This document shows, piece after piece, positions 38,806-48,899 of a stretch of 61,840 bases of DNA. Both the position numbers and the translations under genes were made by a program. The notes below the pieces were generated by a model. That model did no database searches. It was given only the letters and a program-made list of their open reading frames with translations, and had not been told where the DNA came from. Source of the DNA: Chondrus crispus (lineage: Eukaryota; Rhodophyta; Florideophyceae; Gigartinales; Gigartinaceae); NCBI RefSeq assembly GCF_000350225.1, contig NW_005178997.1:177642-239481 (forward strand), in the 5' to 3' direction. Numbering within the stretch: position 1 is the stretch's first letter; each line of letters starts with the position of its first letter.

Positions 38806-40559
38806 ATGGATCACACAGGGAGCGACGTCAAGGCATTCTAGTCTCGAGACCTTCACGCCTGCATTGGTGGTCACAAAAATGACCAAGCGATCGAAGCACT
38901 CTTCCGAAAACTCAAGACTGCAGCCGTCAAAGCAGTCCTCGGGGGACAAACGTATCGCTCCGCTGCCGCACAGTTCCACATTCCAATGTCCACCATCTAC
39001 AACCACGTCAACCGCGATCCGTTGCCCATCAAAACAGCAAAACGCCCAGGCCGACTCACCGCATTAACTGCGCACGAGTAGAATTTAGTAGTCACGCTGC
39101 TAGCCCGCTACGCCGAACAAGGGATCCCGTTGCGTCGGGCACACCTTAAGGAAGCGGTTGAAATGATTATATGTCGTATGGCCGCTCCTCGACGCATGTT
39201 CCTTCCATTCAAAAACGGGTTACCAGGGCCCAAATTTTTGCGTAACTTCACCAAGCGGCACAAAGATATGTTACGTTTTGCCCGACCCCATCGTCAGGAG
39301 GCTAACCGTTTCCGCGCATGCAACGGTGATACATTGACGACGCACATTGCGACGCTTGACAAGATCATTTCAGAACACAGTATTGACCCTTCAAGAATTT
39401 GGAATCTGGACGAGACCGGCGTAACATCGGGAAAGGATGCGAATGGCAAAGAAACTGCTCGGGTTTATATGACAAGAGCAGGGGCACGGGATGCACGAAC
39501 AGGTACATTTTTGAACACCAACCGCGTGACCATGATGCCTGTGATTAGTGCGTCCGGAGACATGGGTGCTCCGCTATTCTTATTTAAGGGAAAACGTCTG
39601 CCGTATCGAGTTTCCGTGAAGAATGGATTGTCTTGTGTTGAGACATATGCAGACAGTTTGCCCCGAGGTTCAATTGTTACGATGAGAGAAGAGATCGGAG
39701 GTGTGGACTCCCTCAATTTTTAAATTGGGCTGTGCGCTTTGTTCAAGACACCAAAGACCTCACCGCAAACAACCGGAAGCTGCTACTAATTTATGAAGGG
39801 TACAGGTCACATATGTCTGTGACTGTTTTGGACATTCTACACAATAACAACATTATTGCTTACGCGCTTCCTGCGCATACCTCAGGGAAAACTCAACCCT
39901 TGGATGTTTGTGTGTTCTCGCCGTTTAAAGCAGCTCTGAATGAAGCTTTGAACATGGCTGTGACACAAAATGGGGAGGATAAATGGGATGCTTACTACTT
40001 TTGCAGAATGCTAAAGTACGCCTACGAAAAGGCCTTTAACCCGTCCAATATTGTTTCCGGATTCCGCCGAGCTGGAATCGTCCCGATAGATTCTTCCCAA
40101 TTGCTTTCTGTGCCCCGACCGCGTTCCGCGCACGACCTCAGTGTCACCATGACTGTAACAGAGATGGCCAGTTTGTTCGAAGAGAAGCGCCTTCAAATGC
40201 GCTCAATAATTTTGGGGGAAGACGCTAAGGTTGGCGAAAGTGGCTTTGTAGACACTGCCCAAGGAACAGTGCTGACGTCAGATCGTGCATTAGCACTCTC
40301 GCGCGATAAGCGTGCGACGGACCGTTCAAAAAAGATTGAGAAAGATCTGCGTGCTGCACAGACAGCGATGAACACAGCAAGGCGCGAGAACAAGTTGAGA
40401 GCTGAGGTGACCCGTCTCCAAGAATTGGCTTGGTTGCGCCGGGCGAAGGCAATCGGAGTGAGCGTTGTTCAGTTGAAGAGAACGGTCAGATCTTTGGAGG
40501 AGAGGAGGGCTATTGCACGTCACAGGGTTGCCATGAAGCGCCAGGATGCGCTGGAATAA
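38806..40559 (+). pseudogene. pogo-like (Tc1/mariner, DDE_1) transposase relic nested in Harbinger
   Basis: A helix-turn-helix region (YRSAAAQFHIPMSTIYNHVN) is followed by a DDE_1 core. Asp 1 is in RIWNLDETG; the second site reads YEGYRSH where DGHxSH is usual, so the catalytic Asp is Glu; Asp 3 is in KTQPLDVCVFSPFK. The frame has stops at about 38842 and 39079, and a single-base slip in a T run near 39720. The C-terminal helix-rich region is complete to 40559. It is a dead copy. I could not find its terminal repeats, so limits are those of the coding remnant. Confidence 0.85.
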
Positions 40560-40879
40560 GTACAGAGGTCTCGTAGACTCATCTAGTATGATGACGTGGC
40601 GCCGGAATTTGTTTCAACCGCTGATATTTTTTCTAAATAAATTGGTTCTGGTGTTCGATCTTTAGGGTGTTTTAACTCCGGCGAGGTAAAAAACTCCATC
40701 GCAGAGTTATGCTGGTGCCGCAACGCGTGTTCCTGTTCTTTTTGTTCGTCATTGGGAATAGAATTGTGCATTCCATGAGGCTGACAGCACTGTGAAAATC
40801 ACCCCCCAACCCCACCGAGAAGTAGATTTTTCATTTACTTTTTGATTCCCGTTCCAAACATTAGGGTACCCCCCCTTTA

Positions 40880-43287
40880 CCCTTCCCGAAGGGGGCAATT
40901 TGGTAATTCTTTTGAAAGTGCCCCACAAATATTGTATGGCACTGTCCTGAACAGCCATACAGCATCTGGTGCAGGCAGAGAAGTGTCCCCCTACTTCCTA
41001 CACCCGGATAACGATGGCAAAATATAGCTTTCCGAAGCAATATGACCTTTCCACAAACGCGAAAATAGCTCCCAAATCAAGAAAAGGGGCAATTTGGTAA
41101 TTTTACTTACGTACGCGAAAGCGACAACAGAGAATCGGCAACATCATTTTCACTGCTTGGGTCCTTCCTCACAGCCTGCTCAGAAGGTGTAGAGGTCATC
41201 GCCACTTCACAATTTGCAGTAGATGCAACAACAGCATGCTCAAGGGGTCGCAACGATGGAAACCTTGGATCCACGGCTTTCTCTCCCATCTTACTGCCAC
41301 CAGCTGCTTTCGCCACTCGTCGCTGCTCGCGCTTGCGATCACGATCTGCCTTTTCCTCGGCCTTCCGCACCTTCGCAGCAGCACCAGCTGCATCCTTCGC
41401 CTTTCTGATTTGGATAACATCGTCCAAGGTCAAGTATGTCGCTGGTGTCCCTTTTTGGAGCTCCACACTTTTTTGCCGAACCACTTGCCGAGAACCACCG
41501 CTCCTAAACCCAGTGCTTGACATTAGAATGTTATTGACGCTTCTGTTCTTACTCAAAAGAATTTCAACATCTCTTAGTCCCGTGGTCGGGTCAGTCGCTG
41601 CGGCTAAAGTGTTGCGGAGACTTCGAAAAATCCTACTGTCACTGTTTCGGGTTCTGCTTGCCACATTCTTAGATGATTCTTTGATGAGTTCAGGGTTGTT
41701 GACAGCCCCAGTCGGTCCTTTTTTCAAGAACCTGTCAAGAAAAGAGTAGTTCATGGACCATAAACCGGTTTTTTCGAAGCTTGACCTTATCTTATCCACG
41801 GTAATATCAATGTAAGCCAATGCAGCAACCATCAGATTGGAACGCACGGACCGCATGCCTAGTGTGGTTTCCTTCTGCAAGATGTCTCTGTGCCTCCGCA
41901 TGCGTTTTTTAAAGGCACTGTTAACGTCCTGATCGCACGGTTGAAGGAAATGAGTCGTATTTGACGGCGATTGTACGACTTCGCATTTTTTTGCTTGCAA
42001 AGTGCAAGCCATTCATGCCCCTCACGGGAAGAGTGGCCATCCAGAGTCATACAGTACGGCAGCTCGGCAGGGACTTCCTTTCTCACACATCGATCTATGT
42101 GCTCGACGACATGAGATATAAGACGTTTTTCCATACTTCTTTTATCCGCTGTCATGATTACTGTTCCCTCATGATACCAATGTTCGGCTGACAATCGACT
42201 TGTAGTTGGTAAAGGGCATATTATATTTTCGCAGGTTTAAGTGGAGAGATCCACCCACTCATCACTTTTTTCCTTCCACAATGAAAAGCGGGGGAACTTT
42301 TCGCCCAGAAGCGGAAACTGCCACTACGAGTGTGATTTGTTTGTTGGTTTTTCGGGCCTGACCAGCCATGTATCCGCCATGGTGAGTCGCAGAGGACCCG
42401 AAAACCTTCTTCCGTTCACCGTATTGGCAGTCGACTGCCGTCTCGTCGACGTTCCAAAGCCGGGCGGGGTCCCGAAAAATATCGGGATTGGCATGCTCGA
42501 CCTTTTTCAATGCATCTGAAAAAGTTGATACATGTCCGAAAATTTCGGCCTTCAACTTTGCTATGTCTTTGTTCTCGGCTTTTCAGTATGTTACGTCTCT
42601 GTTGATCGCCCGACAGTGCCTTATCGTGTCCTGAGACGGACTACCCGACTCCGTCTGGAATCCGGCACGCCCATCGGATGCTATGTCGGTCATTATTTTT
42701 CTGACATCGCCGTTGGAGAGTGCGAATCCCTTCTCGGCAGCAAGTTGATCCTCTTTTTTATCAACACGGACTCTTGTTGGCTGATAACTAAACGTCGACC
42801 TCTGCGGTTAGCTTCTGGGGACAAAAGGGCATCGAGTGTAAGGTCATCATCGGCCTTCAAGGCACGATAATGCGATCAATTGTCGCTCAGGGTACTTTTG
42901 TAATTTTCACAACGGCAGACCTCTTTTTGCCGTCACGGAGGAGGGAAGTGGCCTTTGTTCTTTGTTCTTTCATTACGGCGTCGCGTTCTTGTCTTTTTTC
43001 TCAATCGCGGTCTGCATGCGCATGGACAGACCCATGGTTCCCTGAAACCCGAGGTCACAGTCATGATGTCAGAGCTGCAGGAAGCAGATGGGCGAGCGTA
43101 AAGGCACTATGGGAGTGCAAACGTTTGAATTTTGGCGGACTTTTCCCGTCCGCAGCAACGAGGGAAGACGGACCGGGTTGTACGACTATTGTCAGCAACT
43201 TGTACGTGCGTTTGAGGTAAACTTGTAGGGGAATAATAAAAATTACCAAATTGCCCCCGATTACCAAATTGCACCTTTCAGGAAGGG
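40880..43287. mobile_element. pogo-like element with TA duplication and 28-bp inverted ends
   Basis: The left end begins CCCTTCCCGAAGG then GGGCAATTTGGTAAT. The right end, read inward, begins CCCTTCCTGAAAGG then TGCAATTTGGTAAT. TA flanks both (40878-40879 and 43288-43289). A second copy of GGGGCAATTTGGTAAT lies just inside each end (about 41084 and 43240), a subterminal repeat. The element is 2408 bp and carries a decayed transposase on the minus strand. Confidence 0.85.
41107..43010 (-). pseudogene. decayed pogo-like DDE_1 transposase
   Basis: Pieces in several minus-strand frames line up in order. A remnant HTH (KRSAVVKITKVP then TIDRII, with stops) lies near 42885-42960. Then come RRGRRLVISQQES, the first Asp block RLWNVDETAVDC (42262-42555), second Asp in MTLDGHSSREGHEWL (41859-42194), and FLQPCDQDVNSAFKKRM with a long helical C-terminus (41107-42012). 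At least three frame changes and several stops separate them. The catalytic Asp residues are still readable, so decay came after activity. Confidence 0.85.
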
Positions 43288-44347
43288 TACGGAATAGAAG
43301 CGTGTCAACGGTTAGCGATGGGAGTACTGTATGCTCATGTGAAAGAATTGCAAAACGTGTAAAGTTTGCATAAATACCCCCAATCTCAATACCCATACCG
43401 GCACCTCTCTTAGAGCACCCCCATTGACTGAGTAAGTGAGTAAATTTTTAGGTTTTTGGAGATAGTTTTGCAACATGGCAACTCTATGGGGGGTGGCTAT
43501 CTCCAAAAATTTGGCATTTTGAGTAAATCTGTAGCCAAACATCGAGTGATTTGGCGACAGATTTACTCATTTACTCATATAGAGATGCAAATAGAACTGT
43601 GACACTTGGCAGACACATTCAGAAATAATTGCATTCCTGCCATTTCCAGCACTTTTTTGGCCCGTTCCCGCCAGTTCGAGAGATGTCTTGAACAGACCAC
43701 AATGACAGTAAAATGGCCACTCCGTCCCATGCCTCTCGCCCCTACACACGTATCCCCACGTCTGTGCTAGGCCCTATATAGGGATCAGCGCACAACTTTT
43801 CGACGTAACTTGGGCACTATTTCGATTTAAGACATAAATTTTTGATACCATTTTTCTGGCTGGTTAGACGGTCTCATTGGTCATGTATCGTGCAGATTCC
43901 GGTTATAGAAGTGACAGGACGCGTGTCAACAACTCTGTAAACCCGTCACAGAGACTTGAGGTTGCAGCCTGGCTCGAGTATGATACGAAAATATTCAATT
44001 TTTGCTGGCCAAATTTTGGGGCAAACTCCGATTTGTCGCACTTTCAGAACAGAACGTCTTCAACTTCGGGTCGGAAACAGCACGCGTTAGAGCAGTAGTT
44101 AGGACTCCGAGCTAAAAAGACTCTTGGTAACCATTTATGAGGTCGCTGAATCGATTGAGCATGGTTGTGCGTCATATTTCCTGCTACAAGTACACTGAAG
44201 TGAGGGTTGAAGTCTCAACATTTCGTCATCTGGCAGAAACGGCAATAAGTTTATCAAAATTCTAGATTTTGTTAGGTCCTAATAAGGGCCCAAGCCCGCA
44301 CAGACAAGGGGATACTACAACATCAGTCACTGGCTGGTTCCCTTCCA

Positions 44348-45250
44348 ATGTCTCTCGATTCAACCAAAGAAGAAGGAAGCAACTTTACGGCGGCTGAAGA
44401 CCTGGAAATTTCCAAATGCTGGATATCGGTTTCGCAAAAGACTGTAGAGCAAAACTCTGACACGTTCTGGGGAAGTATTGCTTAGGCATACCGAAACCAA
44501 CCCGAGACAATCACTGGACGTTCAGCTTCAAGCCTAAAGTGCAGATGGACCACGATTCAAAAGGTAGCCCAAAAGTATTTGGCTTCGGAGAAGCTTTACC
44601 GCGCAAACATACCTTCCGGCGAAACTGAAGAAGATACAAAAGAGAACATAATGAAGCTTTACCGCACGCGTCGCGCGACTCGGGGCAAAGAAGGCCGTCA
44701 AAAGCTTGCTGCACCAGTCAGGTTCCTTGAAGCCGTTGCTCTTCTTTCGACGCATCCTAAATTTTCTACTGCTATTGGCGGTGGGTCGGCCTCGTCGGCT
44801 GCCGGCTATCGGGTCAATAGCACTTGAAGCTAGGGTGCTTCCGGCAACAAAACACACTGCACAAGGGTACCAGTAGATATAAATCCAGATGGAAGCGATC
44901 GCGAGCCAAGTGTTGGAGGTATAATTGACATAAACGCTCCCTCTCGGTTGCGGCCGAAAGGCGTGAAACGGTAGAGAGTGGACGACGCTGCTGAGGCTGG
45001 CACGGACAAAATGTCGAAGTCTATTGACCGCGTCAGCCTTGCGATTGAGGCAAGTACAGCTGCCCAGCTGAAGGCCTCTTCTTTGGCTATGAAGTATAAC
45101 ATCATCACATCGTTGCCGTTAAATCAGGAGGACAAAGCTCGTGAGCTCCAAAAGCTCTTGCGTATTGTATCGTCTCTTGATGACTGTGGTGAACAGAGCG
45201 AGGGTAAGTTCTCGAGCGGCGGTCCCTCGCCACGTGCAGAAGATGTGTGA
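44348..45250 (+). pseudogene. Myb/NAM-associated-like gene of Harbinger element, with in-frame stops
   Basis: A single frame from ATG at 44348 to TGA near 45250 reads as a trihelix/NAM-associated protein: FTAAEDLEISKCWISVSQ, ITGRSASSLKCRWTTIQKV, a central charged region, then helical AIEASTAAQLKASSLAMKYN. It is broken by four in-frame stops (TAG near 44482; TGA and TAG near 44825-44833; TAG near 44970). The frame is otherwise continuous, so decay seems to have been by base substitution. It is the partner of the Plant_tran-like transposase. Confidence 0.75.
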
Positions 45251-45284
45251 GAGATAAATAAAGGATGAATGGACCTGTAATTCG

Positions 45285-45780
45285 ATGCCCCACGCCCTTC
45301 ACCTCGCTTCCGCTCCATATGCACACGCCTTCCTCGCCTCCCCTGCTCCCCCCGTCCTCTCGCACATCATCTCTCTACCACCGCACCCACTTCCCCCGAT
45401 CGCACTGACTTCCACCGCCTGCACCTCCCGCTGCCCGCACGCCCCGCCGTCAGAACCTCCCGCCGCCGGCACTTTCCGCTGGCACTCTCCGCCACCATCA
45501 CCTCCTCGCCAGCCGCATTCTCCGCCACCAACACCTCCCCGCCGGCCGCACCCTCCGCTACCAACACCTCCTGCCGCCCGCACCACCCGCCTCCGGCTCC
45601 TCCCGCCGCCTATACCTCGCACAGACAGCAGCTCCTGCCGCCCACACCCTCCGGCGCCAACATCCCCACCGCCTGTACCCTTCCGCGCTAACACCCCCCG
45701 CCGCCTGCGCCCCCCACCGCCCACACCTCCCGCTGGATGCAGCTCCGGCCGCCCGCATCCCCCGCCGCCAACGACTCGCA
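45285..45780. repeat. C-rich low-complexity tract
   Basis: About 500 bp of CCNCCN/CACCTCC repeats on the plus strand, open in several frames as Pro/Ser/Thr-rich or Gly/Arg-rich peptides on either strand. Composition contrasts sharply with the AT-richer flanks. I do not treat these frames as genes. Confidence 0.75.
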
Positions 45781-45784
45781 TCGC

Positions 45785-46134
45785 AAGCTCGGGTGGGGCG
45801 ACGTGGTGGGGTCGATTGTGGCGGCGGCGACGTCGACCGAGGTCATGCACCACGCGATGCAGGACCTGTTCCCGCGCAACAAGTACTTCCGGTTCCACCC
45901 GACGACGGACTCCACGCAGATCGACGAGACGCATCCGGACGCGCTGGCGTCGTTCGCCGGCGAGGCCCAGGCGTACATCCGCGAAAAGCGGCAGGACTTG
46001 GACCTTGTGGCCGCCATCCTCCGGCCTAAGACGCCGCAGGGGCTGTGGATGCGCTTCCGCGACGCGCTCGGCAATTAGATGGCCGAGCTCGGGCAGGGAG
46101 GCGGCGTGGACAACCTGTACCTGCGGCGGTGAGC
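45785..46134 (+). pseudogene. C-terminal fragment of a patatin-like phospholipase gene
   Basis: A GC-rich frame encodes LGWGDVVGSIVAAATSTEVM, then the NKYFRFHPTTD segment, IDETHPDALASFAGEAQAYI, and a tail. This order resembles the C-terminal third of patatin-like phospholipases (beta strand ending Y-x-R-F, then IDE/LDE and a closing helix). A TAG at 46076-46078 interrupts the frame, which then reads on for 17 codons to TGA near 46134. The catalytic Ser and Asp motifs lie further upstream in such enzymes and are absent here. It lies inside the Harbinger element, so it looks captured. The family call is by eye. Confidence 0.5.
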
Positions 46135-46539
46135 GGCCGGGGAGGGTCGGCAGTTGGACGGGATTTTGATTTGGTAGTGAGACAGCAGAGGTGGGACAGT
46201 TCCGGACGGAGGGTTTCTACTGTAGTTTCAATTTTTTTTAATTTCCAATGGGGCCAGCGCCGAACACGTACCTACAACATCTCTAATGTCTATCCAATCA
46301 CGCTCCGACACATACCCGAGGACAGTCCCCCGCCCCTCAATCCCCTCGCCCGCCCGCACAGACGTCCGGCAACGACTTTTCCCACTCCCCAATCTCCTCC
46401 CTGTCCACGACGACACAAGCCCCAGCCAGCCTTCCGTCCCCCCACCCCATGTCCGCGCGAAGTCGGCGTACATGGCGCCCCCCGCGAAGCGCCCATTTTG
46501 ATCGGACCGACACCCTGACGTATCATGGCAGTGCTTTTC
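46135..46539. other. GC-rich remainder of Harbinger spacer
   Basis: A minus-strand frame reads GRFAGGAMYADFARTWGG and stays open to 46228, with coding-like composition that I cannot assign. It may be a second captured host fragment. A TACTGTA heptamer is at 46219-46225. Confidence 0.3.
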
Positions 46540-47943
46540 TTACTGTTCGGATGTGCTTCCCCTCATGTTCCAGAGGTGATGAGATAGAGATTCTGTTAGC
46601 TGTATGTGACCCTCCCTATCAGTCACTAACATATTCCGCTCTATCAGATAAGCCAATCCGCCAATGAAGCTTGTAGACCCCTGCTCAGTGTCCACCGTAT
46701 CATTTGCGAGTTCCGCCTCACAGTCAAAGAATTCTTCTAACAATGCCCTATCGCTTTGTGCCACGCCCGTTTCATCCAACTCATCGGAGAGCTCGCCACT
46801 TACAGCCATTTTGACTATCATGTTATTTAATATAACACACGCCTGACCAATAATAATGAGCTGGCTGTCACTCCACTCATGCCTTTCCTGTCGCAATATC
46901 ATAAACCTTCCTTGCAGTCATCCGAAAACCCGCTCTATGTCTTTGCGTATAGCTTCTTGCCTCCCTGTCATATGACTCTCACGGTCATTGAGGGGCGCAT
47001 GGTTTGGTAAAACAAAAATTGGCCAGGGGGCGTAAATGCCGTCGGCCGACATGTACAGCAGACCATGCTACCGCGTGCCGTTAATAGCATAGCCTTCTGG
47101 CAAGTACAATCGCCGGCGGCCAGATAAAATGTCGTTAACAAACGGACTGTTGTCCAAAAATGTAATATCATTGTTTGTCCCACAGCGTCCTGGAAACCTA
47201 TGCCAGCAATACAGCCGCCTGTCTACCAACGCCTCACAGCTTATAGTCGCAAGGTTACCGTCTTTCGGATTATGGTATTGCCCTTTCAACGCTTTCGGAC
47301 AATTTTTCCAATGAATGTGCATGCAATTTATAGCCCCCATACAACCAAGAAACCCCGCCTCCTCGAACGTCGTCACACTTGATCTCAACTCTCCTAATGT
47401 AGGCTCCCGATTGAGAAATACGGGTCCGAAACAGTTGACGACTACGCGCAAGGTCTTCTGAAAGTAGTACCGCTGACTCTCGGAACTCCTCCGAGACATG
47501 CCGTCTAGCTGTAAAAACGATGGCCCGTTCCCGAAGCGACGCAAACTGGACAATATTTTTTGATGGCTGGTGTGCCCCATGGCACCACGCGCATCGCTCC
47601 TCTGGCCCAACTCTGGATCTTCGGCAATTAAAGCATCATGTAGACGCCAGTACAGCTTAAGCGGTATATGGAACACCTGACGCAACCTCGCGGCAGAGTA
47701 AGTGGGGTTCACGCACAAGTAATCTGCGAACCATGAGCAAGTACCGCAATGGATCTTTTGTGATCCGACAGCTCTTCCCCGCGACGATTTGCGTTTCTTC
47801 TTGATCGCTTGAACAGCTGCAAGAGATACTTGCGCGAGTGTGTCGATGTCATCCTCAAACAGGCCCTCAATGGAATAGATGAAATCTGAAGAGGATGATG
47901 ATGAACTCTCGCTTAGATCCATGGTGTAGAACCGGTACGGCAC
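46540..47943 (-). pseudogene. Plant_tran-like Harbinger transposase with two stops
   Basis: The frame starts at ATG near 47922-47924 or earlier and encodes an acidic N-terminus, then RLRQVFHIPLKLYWRLHDAL, LGELRSSVTTFEEAGFLGCM, and GAINCMHIHWKNCPKALKGQ. It continues with WHRFPGRCGTNNDITFLDNS and YMSADGIYAPWPIFV, and ends after the ERVFG helix. This is the Plant_tran/PIF transposase layout, with the first Asp position read as Asn (GAINCMH rather than GxxDCMH). Two in-frame stops, TAG at 47068-47070 and TGA near 46903, break it, with no shift. Confidence 0.85.
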
Positions 47944-48159
47944 AGTGCGCTTCCTTCCGAGGGGTTGCGAGTAAAAGCATGTAGGGGCACCCCCATAATT
48001 GTCGTTATTCCATGCAGGCCAATTATGTTCTACTACGTTTCACATTATCATACAAATCCCAAATTTCCGTTAGGGGTGCGCACTGAAAAGCTATCTCCGA
48101 AACCCAAAAAATTTACTCATTTGCCTTTTGGATTTACTCAAATGAATAGGGGGCTCTTA

Positions 48160-48899
48160 CCCCCCCCCCCACATACGCGGACACCACCACTGAAGTGTGC
48201 GGGAAATTCCATATCCCTAAAAAGCGATTTGCGTGATCGGTACATTTATCGTGAAAAGCGAAAATATCTCTAAATATTGTAAAGTTTCATAGCGAGCATA
48301 GTGCTCCATTCTTCGAAGATATCCAAAGACCACTGTATCGATTCGCACAGCGTGTACCGTTCTCAAGGGCTTGGTTTGTGACACTTTGTGCACTCTCAAA
48401 AACACAAAATTTCAAACATTTAATCGACGGTTTTTTGCCAACTTTATGATGCCTTCAGAAGTGGCCTTTGTCCAAAAAGCTCAATTTTGGACACCCCCGT
48501 TGCAAGACTCTCGAGATTATCTCGGAAGAGAGTGTCGCACAAGGGCCGACGCGGCTCTTCACGCGAGACAGATCCCTCGACTGTAGGATTGCGCAGTTTT
48601 TGTGCGTTTAAGCAGCTGTACCACTGCCGTATGGGCAAACCTTCCGAAACAGACGCAAATCAGTCCTCCGGCATGATTCCGGACGACTACCGTAAGACAA
48701 GCACGCTGTTCTCTTATTCGATGGTTAGAGGGCCTCCCAGATTCCTCTTCGGTACGCTCAGATGCCTCTTTTTACCTCTACGCGAACATTCGGCCGTTTT
48801 CTGCTTGATAACGTCGAGCAAATTTTCGACTGTCATGTGCTTGGCTTCTTTTCCAGCTGAGACTGCTCAGTTTGGGCAATTGGAGCGCGTTTGAGACCT
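48160..48899. other. AT-rich region between Harbinger and pogo relic
   Basis: A run of C (48160-48170) follows the Harbinger end. The rest shows no supported gene; it may contain the eroded end of the next pogo-like relic. Confidence 0.35.

Larger units (their letters stand above)
35287..40875. mobile_element. PIF/Harbinger transposon with a pogo-like insertion
   Basis: The left end (35287) reads GGGGGGGTGCCCTAAT then TTTTGGAAC. The right end (40875, complement) reads GGGGGGGTACCCTAAT then GTTTGGAAC. Inside are a Myb-like gene (plus) and a DDE transposase (minus), converging as in two-gene Harbinger elements. Both reading frames are intact. A dead pogo-like gene (38806-40559) sits between the transposase start and the right end. 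The target duplication is not clean: TAA lies at the left and TTT/TTTA at the right. A TA-flanked pogo element has inserted four bases beyond the right end. Confidence 0.75.
43413..48156. mobile_element. decayed PIF/Harbinger element with TTA duplication
   Basis: The left end begins GAGCACCCCCATTGAC; the right end, read inward, begins GAGCCCCCTATTCA. Both continue with TGAGTAAAT and a TTTTTGG...GGAGATAG motif. TTA flanks both sides (43410-43412 and 48157-48159), the usual Harbinger target. The 4744-bp element holds a broken Myb/NAM-like gene (plus) and a broken transposase (minus), convergent, with a GC-rich spacer (45285-46500) that includes a patatin-like fragment. Confidence 0.85.

Noticed and set aside
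45285..46169. 294-codon Pro/Arg-rich plus ORF and 211-codon Gly/Arg-rich minus ORF
   Set aside because: Low-complexity CCN repeats keep several frames open; only the patatin-like frame has family signal.
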